Source: Mycobacterium gordonae (lineage in GTDB: Bacteria; Actinomycetota; Actinomycetes; Mycobacteriales; Mycobacteriaceae). From it: DNA of 64,000 nucleotides. Where the stretch lies: the NCBI RefSeq assembly GCF_002101675.1, contig NZ_LQOY01000207.1, forward strand, positions 117,852 to 181,851. The letters are read 5' to 3'. The notes below the pieces were generated by a model. The model made no database searches and was not told the DNA's origin. It saw nothing but the letters and a program-made list of their open reading frames with translations. This document shows positions 17,750 to 25,605 of this stretch, in pieces (the first letter of the stretch is position 1; every line of letters begins with the position of its first letter). Both the position numbers and the translations under genes were made by a program.

Positions 17750-19009
17750 TCAGGCCGGACGGGTGTGGCCGTCACCCCACACGATCCACTTGGTTGAAGT
17801 CAGCTCCGGCAGGCCCATCGGGCCCCGGGCGTGCAGTTTCTGCGTCGAGATGCCGATTTCGGCGCCGAAGCCGAACTGCTCGCCGTCGGTGAACGCGGTA
17901 GACGCGTTGACCATCACGGCGGCGGCGTCCACCTGCTGAGTGAACCGTTGTGCCGCAGCAAGATTGGTGGTCACGATGGCCTCGGTGTGGCCGGTGCCGT
18001 ACTCGTTGACGTGCGCGATGGCGGCATCCACCCCGTCAACCACCGCGACCGCGATGTCCATGGCCAGGTACTCGCGGCGCAGGTCTGCGTCTTCGGCGTC
18101 ACCTTCGGCTCCACCGTGCACGGTGACGCCGGCGGTCTTGAGCGCATTCAGCAGCCGCGGCATCGCTTCCGCGGCGATCGCGGCGTCGACCAGCAGCGTC
18201 TCGGCGGCGTTGCAAACGCTGGGGCGGCGGGTCTTGGAGTTGAGCAGGATGCGCTCGGCGACGTCGAGATCTGCGGCTTCGTGCACGTAGACGTGGCAGT
18301 TGCCGACGCCGGTCTCGATGGTGGGTATCTGCGCGTCACGGACGACGGCCTCGATCAGACCGGCTCCGCCGCGCGGGATCGCCACGTCGACCAGGCCCCG
18401 GGCCTGAATCAGGTGGGTGACGGTGGCCCGGTCGGATGAGGACAGCAGCTGGACGGCGTCTGCGGGCAGCTCCTGGCTCTCCAGGGCGCCGCGCAGCACC
18501 GTGACCAGCGCCTCATTGGACCTCGCCGCTGACGAGCTGCCGCGCAGCAGCGCGGCGTTACCGGATTTGAGCGTCAACCCGAACGCGTCGACGGTGACGT
18601 TCGGGCGGCCCTCGTAGATCATTCCGACCACGCCGAGCGGAACCCGCTGCTGGCGCAGCTGCAGCCCATTGGGCAGGGTAGAACCGCGCAATACCTCACC
18701 GATCGGGTCCGGCAACCCCGCGACTTGCCGCAGACCGGCGGCTATGCCGTCGACGCGTTGTGGGTTGAGCGCCAACCGGTCGAGCATGGCCGCGGGTGTG
18801 CCTGCGGCCCGTGCCGTGTCCAGGTCTTCGGCGTTGGCGGTCAGGATCTCCTCGGCATGGGCCAGCAGCGCGTCGGCGGCGGCGTGCAGCGCGCGGTCTT
18901 TGACCACCGTCGGGATCGACGCCAGGATGCGGGCGGCCACCCGGGCACGACGGGCGGCGTCGTGCACCTCTTGGCGCAAGTCAGGCAGCGCCGGTGCTTG
19001 CAGACTCAT
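17750..19009 (-). CDS. proA: Gamma-glutamyl phosphate reductase
   Basis: A 419-residue aldehyde dehydrogenase superfamily enzyme of the usual ProA length. Visible signatures are VPLGVVGMIYEGRPNVTVDAF, IPRGGAGLI, and the catalytic segment RRPSVCNAAETLL with nucleophile Cys266. It makes glutamate semialdehyde from gamma-glutamyl phosphate in proline synthesis. Its partner proB lies about 12 kb away (30845-31951) instead of adjacent, as in M. tuberculosis. The start overlaps the stop of the channel gene by one base (TAATG), which ties its expression to the cyclase/channel pair. Confidence 0.96.
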   Translation of the reverse strand: MSLQAPALPDLRQEVHDAARRARVAARILASIPTVVKDRALHAAADALLAHAEEILTANAEDLDTARAAGTPAAMLDRLALNPQRVDGIAAGLRQVAGLPDPIGEVLRGSTLPNGLQLRQQRVPLGVVGMIYEGRPNVTVDAFGLTLKSGNAALLRGSSSAARSNEALVTVLRGALESQELPADAVQLLSSSDRATVTHLIQARGLVDVAIPRGGAGLIEAVVRDAQIPTIETGVGNCHVYVHEAADLDVAERILLNSKTRRPSVCNAAETLLVDAAIAAEAMPRLLNALKTAGVTVHGGAEGDAEDADLRREYLAMDIAVAVVDGVDAAIAHVNEYGTGHTEAIVTTNLAAAQRFTQQVDAAAVMVNASTAFTDGEQFGFGAEIGISTQKLHARGPMGLPELTSTKWIVWGDGHTRPA

Positions 19010-20460
19010 TACCCCAGGGTATCGGGCTTTAGTCCACCGGGCGCGACTGCGGTCGCTGCCTTGGCGCGATCACCGCGGGTCAGTCTCGCCTTGTTCTGCC
19101 GCTCGTCGATCAGCCGGCCGAGATCCTGCAGCAGCATCGGCTTGTCCATCACGATCTTCTCGAGGTGTTCGCGCTCGATCTCCACGGCGGTCACTTCCTC
19201 GAGGGCATAGGCGCCGGCGAGGTTGGGCTGCCTGGTCAGCGCGGTGACCCCGATGAACGAGCCCTCGTTCAGCGTGGCGAAAGGCAGGACGGTGCCGTCG
19301 GCGTCCGTCACCGTCAATCGCACACTGCCGGCCACGATGAACGTCATCGCCGTCGGCACCATCCCTGCGTATTGCACGATCTCGTCGGTGCCGTAGCGCA
19401 CGACCCGGGCGTACGGCGCCAGGAACTGCTGGTCAGCGAGGGTGAGGCGCAGTTCGGTGGCGACCACCGTACGTAATGCCTTGGTCACGCGTTCCGGAGT
19501 GGAGAAGTCGTCGTCCTCGCCGTCCAGATGCAGGTCCCATCGACGTGCGGCGTACCAGATCCAGCGCAAGAACGTCGACTCGGTGGCGCCCTCGTCGGCC
19601 GGGGAGCTGACCCTGATCGTGGTGCGGTACTGCCCGGCGCCCAAGGCGACGGAAGTCGGCGTGGTCCCCGGCAGCATCAGAGGCAGCGCGCTGGCCACCA
19701 GGGTCAGCATCGCGCAGACCTTGTCCGGCGAATCCCCCTGCGCGAATGTGGTGGTGACCGAGCATTTGTGCGGGCCGGCCGGGCGGCTGAGGTTGGTGAA
19801 CGCGGTGGTCGCCAGCATCGAGTTCGGCATGATCCGCAGGCCGCCGCCGGTCTGGATGTGCACCGCCCGCCAGTTCACCTCGATGACTCGGCCCCGGGCG
19901 GTCTGGGTGTCCAGCCAGTCGTTGATCCGGAACGGCTGCTCGAAAAGCATGAACAGGCCCGAGACGATCTGTCCGACGGAATTCTGCAGCATCAGGCCGA
20001 TCACGACCGAGGTGATGCCCAGCGCGGTGAACACCCCGCCGACACGCACGCCCCAGATGACGGACAGGATCACCGTCAGCCCCACCCCGATCAGCGCGAA
20101 CCGGCCGACGTCGAGGAAGATCGCCGGGAGCCGCTTGCGCCAACTGTCTTCCGGGGCGCCCTCGAACACCGTCGCGTTGAGTCCGGACAACAGCAACACC
20201 AGCACCAGGAAGCCGAACACCGTGGTCAGCAACCGGACCGGGACGTCGCCCGCCGGGATCTCCGCGGTCTTGACCAGCAGCAACAGCAGGGCGCCGATAG
20301 GCAGCAACCAGTTGCGCAGCACGCCGACCTGGCGCGCCAGCCGGCTACGTTTGCGGGTCAGGATGTGGTGCAACTCGGTGAGCAGAATCAACCCGACCGG
20401 AAATCCGATCGCCACACCGATCGCCCAGTAGAACCACGGCGAGTTGAAGCTGTTCATCAC
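19009..20460 (-). CDS. MscS-like channel with cyclic nucleotide-binding domain (Rv2434c-like)
   Basis: This 483-residue membrane protein has about four hydrophobic segments in residues 1-165, then an MscS pore and beta-domain signature (TSVVIGLMLQNSVGQIVSGLFMLFEQPFRINDW split around the pore helix and lipid-facing loop, with GRVIEVNWR following). Residues of about 345-465 form a cNMP-binding fold (VAGSVRLTVTDADG, LNEGSFIGVTALT). Such proteins gate ion or osmolyte flow in response to membrane tension and/or nucleotide. The start overlaps the cyclase stop as ATGA, suggesting a sensor-channel unit. The domain reading is firm; the ligand is unproven. Confidence 0.88.
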   Translation of the reverse strand: MMNSFNSPWFYWAIGVAIGFPVGLILLTELHHILTRKRSRLARQVGVLRNWLLPIGALLLLLVKTAEIPAGDVPVRLLTTVFGFLVLVLLLSGLNATVFEGAPEDSWRKRLPAIFLDVGRFALIGVGLTVILSVIWGVRVGGVFTALGITSVVIGLMLQNSVGQIVSGLFMLFEQPFRINDWLDTQTARGRVIEVNWRAVHIQTGGGLRIMPNSMLATTAFTNLSRPAGPHKCSVTTTFAQGDSPDKVCAMLTLVASALPLMLPGTTPTSVALGAGQYRTTIRVSSPADEGATESTFLRWIWYAARRWDLHLDGEDDDFSTPERVTKALRTVVATELRLTLADQQFLAPYARVVRYGTDEIVQYAGMVPTAMTFIVAGSVRLTVTDADGTVLPFATLNEGSFIGVTALTRQPNLAGAYALEEVTAVEIEREHLEKIVMDKPMLLQDLGRLIDERQNKARLTRGDRAKAATAVAPGGLKPDTLG

Positions 20461-22637
20461 CGCTCCGAAAGGCGGTAAATCGCCTGCTCGACGCCGCCGA
20501 CCGAAATCGTGCCGGCCGGCGTGAATTGGCGTGTGTCGCGCATGGCCTCATACACCTGCGATGCGACGTAGATGCCGGGTTGCGGTGCGCCACTGTTCAT
20601 CTGGTAGGCGATGCTGACCGCGGCACCCCACATATCGAAGGCAAGGCCCGATTTGCCTACCAGCCCGCTGATCACATTGCCGGTGTTGATGCCGATGCGA
20701 AGGCTCAGCAGGTGCCGGCTCTGGCTGTTGAAGCGCTCGATGATCCGCCGCGTCTCGAGAGCGAATTCCACACTGCGATTGATGCTGTCGAGTCGTGGGG
20801 TGACCATTCCGCAACTGGCCAAGTAGCCGTTGTGGAAGGTGCGAATTCGCTCCACCCCGAGGGCTTCGGCGGCCGAATCGAACTGGCGGAACAGGTCGTC
20901 GACGATGCCGACCAGTTCGTCGCCCGCAACGTCGTTCGAAATTTCGTCCAGGCCAACGATATCGGCGTAGATGATGGCAACGTCTTGATGCTTCTGCGCG
21001 ATGTTGGCTTCGCCCTCGCGGTACCGCTGAGCCACCGACTCCGGCATCAACGCCAACAGCAGACGGTCGTTTTCCCGCCGCTGCTCGTTGAGTAGCTCTT
21101 CCTTGATCGCCAGATTTCGGCTCATCTCATTGAAGGCACCGGTGAGATCGCCGATCTCGTCACGCGACGTGATCGGAATGTTGACCTCGTAATCCCCCGA
21201 GCTGATCTTCTCCGCACCCTTTTCCAGGCGACGCAGCGGCCGTACCGCCGCCTGTGCGATGACCATCGCCGCGACCGAGATGACGAAGACCATCGCCGCG
21301 ACGGCGATCGCGAGCGCTTTGGTGAACCGCCCGATCCGCGCGAACGCATCCGAGTCGTCCCGGGTCGCCAGAATCGACCACTGCAGATCGGAATTGGGGA
21401 TGTTCAGCGGCGCGTAAGCCTCCAGTTCTTTGTTCCCGGTGTAGTCGGCGCCGGTCGTCACACCGGTTTCACCCCGCTGCGCGGCCTTGAGGCCGGCGCT
21501 GCGCACCGGCTGCACCAACGTGGTGCCACCCAGCCGGATGGCCCGATCCACCACGTCGGGCGCGGTGCCGGCCGCGACCACCTCACGCCGGTATTCTTGC
21601 GGATTCTCCAGGAAAAGCCTTGAGTCGGAACGCATCAGACCGTCAGGGCCGGCAAGATACGTTTCGGTCGCCGCACCCATGCCCGCGGCTTTCCATTGTT
21701 TGTTGGCGGTCATGATGTAGTTGATCTTGGCGATCGGGACCGGCAGCGCCATTACGCCGTCGATTCGTCCGTCCAGGCCGATAGGCGAAACCACCCATGC
21801 GGTGGGCGTGTCGAGTTGCGGCTGATACGGCTCGAAATCGGTGATCCAGACGAACTCGATGTCGTTGGAGCGCAGGGCTTTCAAATATGCGTCCCGCAGA
21901 TTTGATTCGCGATAAGGCCCGGTCAGGATATTTGTGCCGAGGTCGGGCCCCTTGTCCACCGTGTAGACGATGTTGCCATCCATGTCGAACAGCAGCGCGT
22001 CCTGGTAGTTGAAGCGGCTGACGATGGAGCGAAGATAGTAATCGAATCGGGAGTTGGCGGCCGACCATGCGCTGCCATCGCCAGGATCACCGGGCGGGTC
22101 GGTGTTGGGCTTGGAGGCCGCGGTGTAATTGGCCTGAAGGTATTTCTGTGCGGGGGTTTTCGGCATCAGCGCATTGAGGTCGAGTTCTTCGCCGGTCACC
22201 CGCTGAATGGGTTTGATCATTCGGTTTTCGTAGTAGTTGGCCAGCGCCTGCTGTTGCGGACCGGTGATGGTCGCATTGTTCAGCTGATTGAATCCGGCGG
22301 TCAGTGCGATGATGGCCTGGTCGATGCTGAATCCGCCGCTGTAGACGATCAGCGAATTGGTCACCTCTCGGAACAAAGCCTCGATCTGCCGCTTCTGTGA
22401 CTCACGCAACTCGATGAGTCGTTCGGACTCGACCTGCTGCAGGGCGTTGCGCCCGGAGACGGCGCCGATCAGGCCGATGACAGCGACGGACAGGATGCTC
22501 GACATCAGCAGCGCGACCAGGATCTTTGACTGAATGCTGATCCGGAAACGTATCCTCGGCAGGAATCGGCGGGCGCGCTTCTTGGCCGGAGCGCTCTGCG
22601 TCTCCGGCTCCGATTCTGTTGGCTCACCCGACGTCAA
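20457..22637 (-). CDS. Membrane class III nucleotide cyclase homologue with degenerate active site (Rv2435c-like)
   Basis: A 726-residue protein: a transmembrane helix near residues 38-60, a large extracytoplasmic sensor region (about 65-420, Cache-like), a second helix near 435-460, HAMP (RPLRRLEKGAEKISSGDY onward) and a class III cyclase domain (about 540-700). Metal Asp559 (ADIVG) and adenine-site Asp668 (FDMWG) are present. By motif alignment the second metal Asp is Asn603 (FHNGY), the substrate Lys is Arg599, and the transition-state Asn/Arg pair is Ser675/Gln679. Catalysis is therefore doubtful. The start is a TTG with GGGAAG upstream. Its stop overlaps the start of the cNMP-domain channel gene. 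Confidence 0.85.
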   Translation of the reverse strand: MTSGEPTESEPETQSAPAKKRARRFLPRIRFRISIQSKILVALLMSSILSVAVIGLIGAVSGRNALQQVESERLIELRESQKRQIEALFREVTNSLIVYSGGFSIDQAIIALTAGFNQLNNATITGPQQQALANYYENRMIKPIQRVTGEELDLNALMPKTPAQKYLQANYTAASKPNTDPPGDPGDGSAWSAANSRFDYYLRSIVSRFNYQDALLFDMDGNIVYTVDKGPDLGTNILTGPYRESNLRDAYLKALRSNDIEFVWITDFEPYQPQLDTPTAWVVSPIGLDGRIDGVMALPVPIAKINYIMTANKQWKAAGMGAATETYLAGPDGLMRSDSRLFLENPQEYRREVVAAGTAPDVVDRAIRLGGTTLVQPVRSAGLKAAQRGETGVTTGADYTGNKELEAYAPLNIPNSDLQWSILATRDDSDAFARIGRFTKALAIAVAAMVFVISVAAMVIAQAAVRPLRRLEKGAEKISSGDYEVNIPITSRDEIGDLTGAFNEMSRNLAIKEELLNEQRRENDRLLLALMPESVAQRYREGEANIAQKHQDVAIIYADIVGLDEISNDVAGDELVGIVDDLFRQFDSAAEALGVERIRTFHNGYLASCGMVTPRLDSINRSVEFALETRRIIERFNSQSRHLLSLRIGINTGNVISGLVGKSGLAFDMWGAAVSIAYQMNSGAPQPGIYVASQVYEAMRDTRQFTPAGTISVGGVEQAIYRLSER

Positions 22638-22773
22638 TCGGCTTCCCTTCTCGCCACCGGTCTGTCACGGGGTCCCCGATCACGCTGCAGACTAGCTCTC
22701 AGACCGGCGGATATCGGCGTTTTGCTCAAAAGCGACGCCGGTGTGTGTCCGAGTAGTCATCGCACGGTGATGC

Positions 22774-23226
22774 CTATGCTCGGTGACTGACACGCTCCCA
22801 ATCCACGACGAACCGGCGCGCGGGGTCTGAAGGGTCGACGGCACAAGGGACTTCGAGCCCGACCGCGAGGTAGGGCACGTGGTCTTCGGGTATCGATTGG
22901 ACGCTGCGGCCGACGATCGGCGTCAGATTCGGGAATTGAAGCTCCATCTCGAGGACGTACTGCGGGGCGTCGAGCAGTTCGGGCATCGCCGTTGCGTCTC
23001 TACCCAAGCGTCGCAACGTGTTTCCAGTCGGGGCAAAGGACCTGAGCACACCGTGCGCACGCTGGCCAGAAGCGAGTAGTTGCGCTGCCGACGCCCATTG
23101 CCCCGACGCGCCGCCGTGCCGCTGCTTGTGCGCGTTGTACGCCGCAGCCAGGGCTGCCGTATCGGGCGGCTGCGGGAGCGTCGTCCGGCGAACCGGCCCT
23201 CCTTTCTGGATTCGAACCTTCTTCAT
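22774..23226 (-). CDS. Hypothetical protein, 150 aa
   Basis: I do not recognise a family. The product begins MKKVRIQKGGPVRRTTLPQP, has a basic N-terminus, an Ala/Gln/His-rich middle and a C-terminal part resembling a small beta-rich fold (VPYLAVGLEVPCAVDPSDPARRFVVDW in two segments). There is no signal peptide or membrane helix. Support for a real gene: it is divergent from rbsK with 69 bases between them, and its ATG is preceded by TACCGT six bases upstream, the leaderless pattern used by its neighbours. Confidence 0.6.
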   Translation of the reverse strand: MKKVRIQKGGPVRRTTLPQPPDTAALAAAYNAHKQRHGGASGQWASAAQLLASGQRAHGVLRSFAPTGNTLRRLGRDATAMPELLDAPQYVLEMELQFPNLTPIVGRSVQSIPEDHVPYLAVGLEVPCAVDPSDPARRFVVDWERVSHRA

Positions 23227-23232
23227 GTCGGC

Positions 23233-23238
23233 ACGGTA
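23233..23238 (-). promoter_or_regulatory. Candidate -10 box of leaderless hypothetical gene
   Basis: TACCGT (minus strand) ends six bases before the ATG at 23226, fitting the mycobacterial TANNNT-N6/7-start arrangement. No clear -35 was seen. Confidence 0.45.
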
Positions 23239-23282
23239 ACCGGGGCCGACCGGCTACCGAGCCCAACTTTCGGGCAGGGATC

Positions 23283-23288
23283 TAGTCT
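23283..23288 (+). promoter_or_regulatory. Candidate -10 box of leaderless rbsK
   Basis: TAGTCT lies seven bases before the rbsK ATG at 23296, so the start codon could be the first transcribed bases. The 12-mer CTAGTCTCGGTG (23282-23293) occurs at the same spacing before the sirtuin start at 27732. Confidence 0.55.
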
Positions 23289-23295
23289 CGGTGAC

Positions 23296-24171
23296 ATGTC
23301 TACGCGGGTCTGCGTGGTCGGCAGCATCAACTGGGATCTGACGCTGAATGTCGGCAGACTGCCCGGTCCCGGCGAGACGGTGCTGGCGTCGTCGCTGGCG
23401 TATGCGCCGGGCGGCAAGGGTGGCAATCAGGCGGTGGCGGCGGCCCGTGCCGGCGCGCAGGTGCGCTTTGTCGGAGCGGTCGGAGACGACGCCGCCGCTG
23501 ACCAGTTGCTGGCTCACCTGCGGTCGGCCGGTGTCGCAGTGGACGGAGTTGTCCGTCACCGTGGGCCCAGCGGAACGGCGGTCATCGTGGTCGATGCGGG
23601 CGGTGAGAACACCATCGTGGTGGCTCCCGGCGCCAACTCGGCGTTATCGGTGTCGCCGGTAGGCCTCGTTGATTGCGACGTGATGTTGTGCCAGTTGGAG
23701 ACTCCGGTACCGACGGCTTTGGCGGCCGCCCGGCACGCCCTGGCGGCCGGGGCGGTCGTCATGGTGAACGCCTCGCCTGCCGGGCAGGACCGTGAGGCGC
23801 TGGCCGACTTGGCCGGCGTTGCCGACGTCGTCATCGCCAACGAGCATGAGGCTGGTCAGTGGCCTTGGCGGCCTGAGCATTTCGTCGTCACCATGGGAGC
23901 CCGCGGTGTGCGGTATGTCGGTGTCGACGGCGAGTTCGAGATGCCCGCCCCGGACGTGGCGGCGGTGGACACCACGGGAGCGGGCGACGTATTCGCCGGT
24001 GTCCTGGCCGCGAGTTGGCCGGCGCGCTCCGGGTCTCCCGACGGCCGGCGGACGGCGTTGCGGCGCGCCTGTGCGGCCGGTGCGTTGGCGACGCTGGTAG
24101 CTGGTGCCGGCGATTGCGCGCCGGACTCCGCCGCTATCGACGCCGCGGTTCCGCGGTCGTCATATCGATAA
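23296..24171 (+). CDS. rbsK: Ribokinase, PfkB family
   Basis: A 291-residue carbohydrate kinase with the two PfkB signatures: the N-terminal glycine-rich APGGKGGNQAVAAARAG and the C-terminal DTTGAGDVFAGVLA with the catalytic Asp. It starts VCVVGSINWDLTLNV, typical of ribokinases. It would phosphorylate ribose or a related sugar for entry into the pentose phosphate pathway. The ATG at 23296 is chosen from family length; the longer open frame to 23080 overlaps the divergent gene. Position between the cyclase gene and nadE matches Rv2436. Exact sugar specificity is not visible. Confidence 0.9.
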   Translation: MSTRVCVVGSINWDLTLNVGRLPGPGETVLASSLAYAPGGKGGNQAVAAARAGAQVRFVGAVGDDAAADQLLAHLRSAGVAVDGVVRHRGPSGTAVIVVDAGGENTIVVAPGANSALSVSPVGLVDCDVMLCQLETPVPTALAAARHALAAGAVVMVNASPAGQDREALADLAGVADVVIANEHEAGQWPWRPEHFVVTMGARGVRYVGVDGEFEMPAPDVAAVDTTGAGDVFAGVLAASWPARSGSPDGRRTALRRACAAGALATLVAGAGDCAPDSAAIDAAVPRSSYR

Positions 24172-24186
24172 ACCAGCCCGGGGCTC

Positions 24187-24247
24187 GCGCGCCTGCCGCG
24201 CGCTCGGCGCACATCAGCCGGGAAGCGCGCCTGCCGCGCGCTCGGCG
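24187..24247. repeat. 23-bp direct repeat at the end of the Fic gene
   Basis: GCGCGCCTGCCGCGCGCTCG plus GCG occurs at 24187-24209 and 24225-24247, 38 bases apart. The second copy encodes the Fic C-terminal AERAAGA; the first lies just after its stop (24214-24216). A small tandem duplication across the stop is the simplest reading. Confidence 0.75.
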
Positions 24248-25419
24248 AAGGCGTCCAGGGCGCGCAGAACTTCGGGCGCGCGCCACGCTCGATTGCGGGT
24301 CTGGTCGGTGAACTCGACGATGATTCCGTACCCGGCGAGCGGTTCCACGTACCGGTAGACGTTGGTGATGGGGATTCCCAGTTCGCTGCTGATCAACTGC
24401 GCATTGACCACCGGGCGCTTCAGCAGCAGTCCCGCCACACGGTATACGGCCGAGTCGCGGCGGGCTGTGATCTGCGATTCCCAGCCTCCTCGAATCGTTT
24501 TCAGGTCGGCAACCAATTGTCGACCGTTGACCACGGCCAGCATCGACGCCATAGACAGTCGCTCAACGATCGGAGCGGGGTCTCCGTCGCGATAGGCCGT
24601 CAGTACGTCGAAGTATGAAGTGGTGTCCGTTAACAGTCCGGCTGAGACGGGGACTGTGACCTGACGAGCCAGTCGCTTGTTGCGCAACATCGACTGGATC
24701 ATCGCGCGGCCGGTGCGCCCGTTGCCGTCGGGGAAAGGGTGGATGGTTTCGAATTGTGCGTGCGCAATCGCGATCTGCGGAACCACCGCTATGTCACCGC
24801 GTTTGGCGAACTGGATCAGGTCGTCGATGGCTCGTGGAACTCTGTTCTGGTGCGGTGCAACGAAATCAGCGCCCCGCGGACCGAAGTTGTTTCCGCCGAT
24901 CCACACCTGCTCCGTACGCCATTTGCCGGCGATATCTGGCTCGCTGGCGTGCATTAGCGCGGCATGCATCGCCAGAATGGCGTCGCCGCTGATCTGGTCC
25001 GCCAGGTCGATAGCCGCTTGCATCGCTTTGGTATTCGCAACGATCAATGACGCGTTCGGGCGCTTACTGGTGCCGAGCGTTTCCGCTTCGGCGATAGCGC
25101 GCGAGTTGGCGGTGAGATTCTCAATCTTGGAGCTGGCAGCCGATTCCGTGCGCAGCAGCACAGCTGCAAAGGGAGCGATCTCACCACCGAGTTCGGTATC
25201 GAACCGCGCGATCTCCTGAGCGGCTTCCTCTGCATCAGCCAGCACACCGGAAGGCAGGCCGACATCCAGGTCGGCGATCTCGGCTGGAATGGCAGCCAGA
25301 TACTCACCGGATTGACGTAGGGCCGCACGCAGGTCGGACCGCCCGTAGCCAGCCTCGGTCGGCAGCTCCCAGGTCAGCGCCTCGTACTCCACTCTGGTGC
25401 CGGAACTCAATGACGACAT
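24214..25419 (-). CDS. Fic family protein with N-terminal inhibitory motif
   Basis: The 401-residue protein has the Fic active-site motif HPFPDGNGRTGR (His227 on), which transfers AMP or another phospho-moiety from a nucleotide to a target hydroxyl. An N-terminal helix carries SSKIEN (Ser96, Glu100, Asn101), matching the (S/T)xxxE(G/N) autoinhibitory motif of class II Fic proteins. A Fic_N-like region precedes it. The C-terminal ~90 residues look like a winged helix (NAQLISSELGIPITNVYRYVEPL split by helix), so it may regulate its own promoter. It stands alone between rbsK and nadE, with an AT-rich, repeat-bearing promoter unlike the surroundings. No cognate antitoxin gene is adjacent. Confidence 0.9.
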   Translation of the reverse strand: MSSLSSGTRVEYEALTWELPTEAGYGRSDLRAALRQSGEYLAAIPAEIADLDVGLPSGVLADAEEAAQEIARFDTELGGEIAPFAAVLLRTESAASSKIENLTANSRAIAEAETLGTSKRPNASLIVANTKAMQAAIDLADQISGDAILAMHAALMHASEPDIAGKWRTEQVWIGGNNFGPRGADFVAPHQNRVPRAIDDLIQFAKRGDIAVVPQIAIAHAQFETIHPFPDGNGRTGRAMIQSMLRNKRLARQVTVPVSAGLLTDTTSYFDVLTAYRDGDPAPIVERLSMASMLAVVNGRQLVADLKTIRGGWESQITARRDSAVYRVAGLLLKRPVVNAQLISSELGIPITNVYRYVEPLAGYGIIVEFTDQTRNRAWRAPEVLRALDAFAERAAGALPG

Positions 25420-25425
25420 GGGCTT

Positions 25426-25479
25426 TTATAATCATTTAGCAACATAACTGATAATAAGCGCGCGCGGTGCTATCAGTTA
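25426..25479 (-). promoter_or_regulatory. AT-rich promoter region with two inverted repeats upstream of fic
   Basis: TTATAATCA (25426-25434) and TGATAATAA (25449-25457) form an 8/9 inverted repeat. TAACTGATA (25445-25453) and TATCAGTTA (25471-25479) form a perfect 9-bp inverted repeat. Both lie within 60 bases upstream of the Fic ATG, in the most AT-rich patch of this region. Operator sites, possibly for the Fic protein's own winged-helix domain, are an inference. Confidence 0.5.
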
Positions 25480-25605
25480 ACCCGACCGCCGAACAATGTT
25501 GCCAAGTGTTGCGCGCGGGATGATGCGCCTGCACCGACGATCACACTTCGACCGCCAATACAGCGCGACGCCCACGACATTCACCCCACCGACGCCGGCG
25601 GGAAC

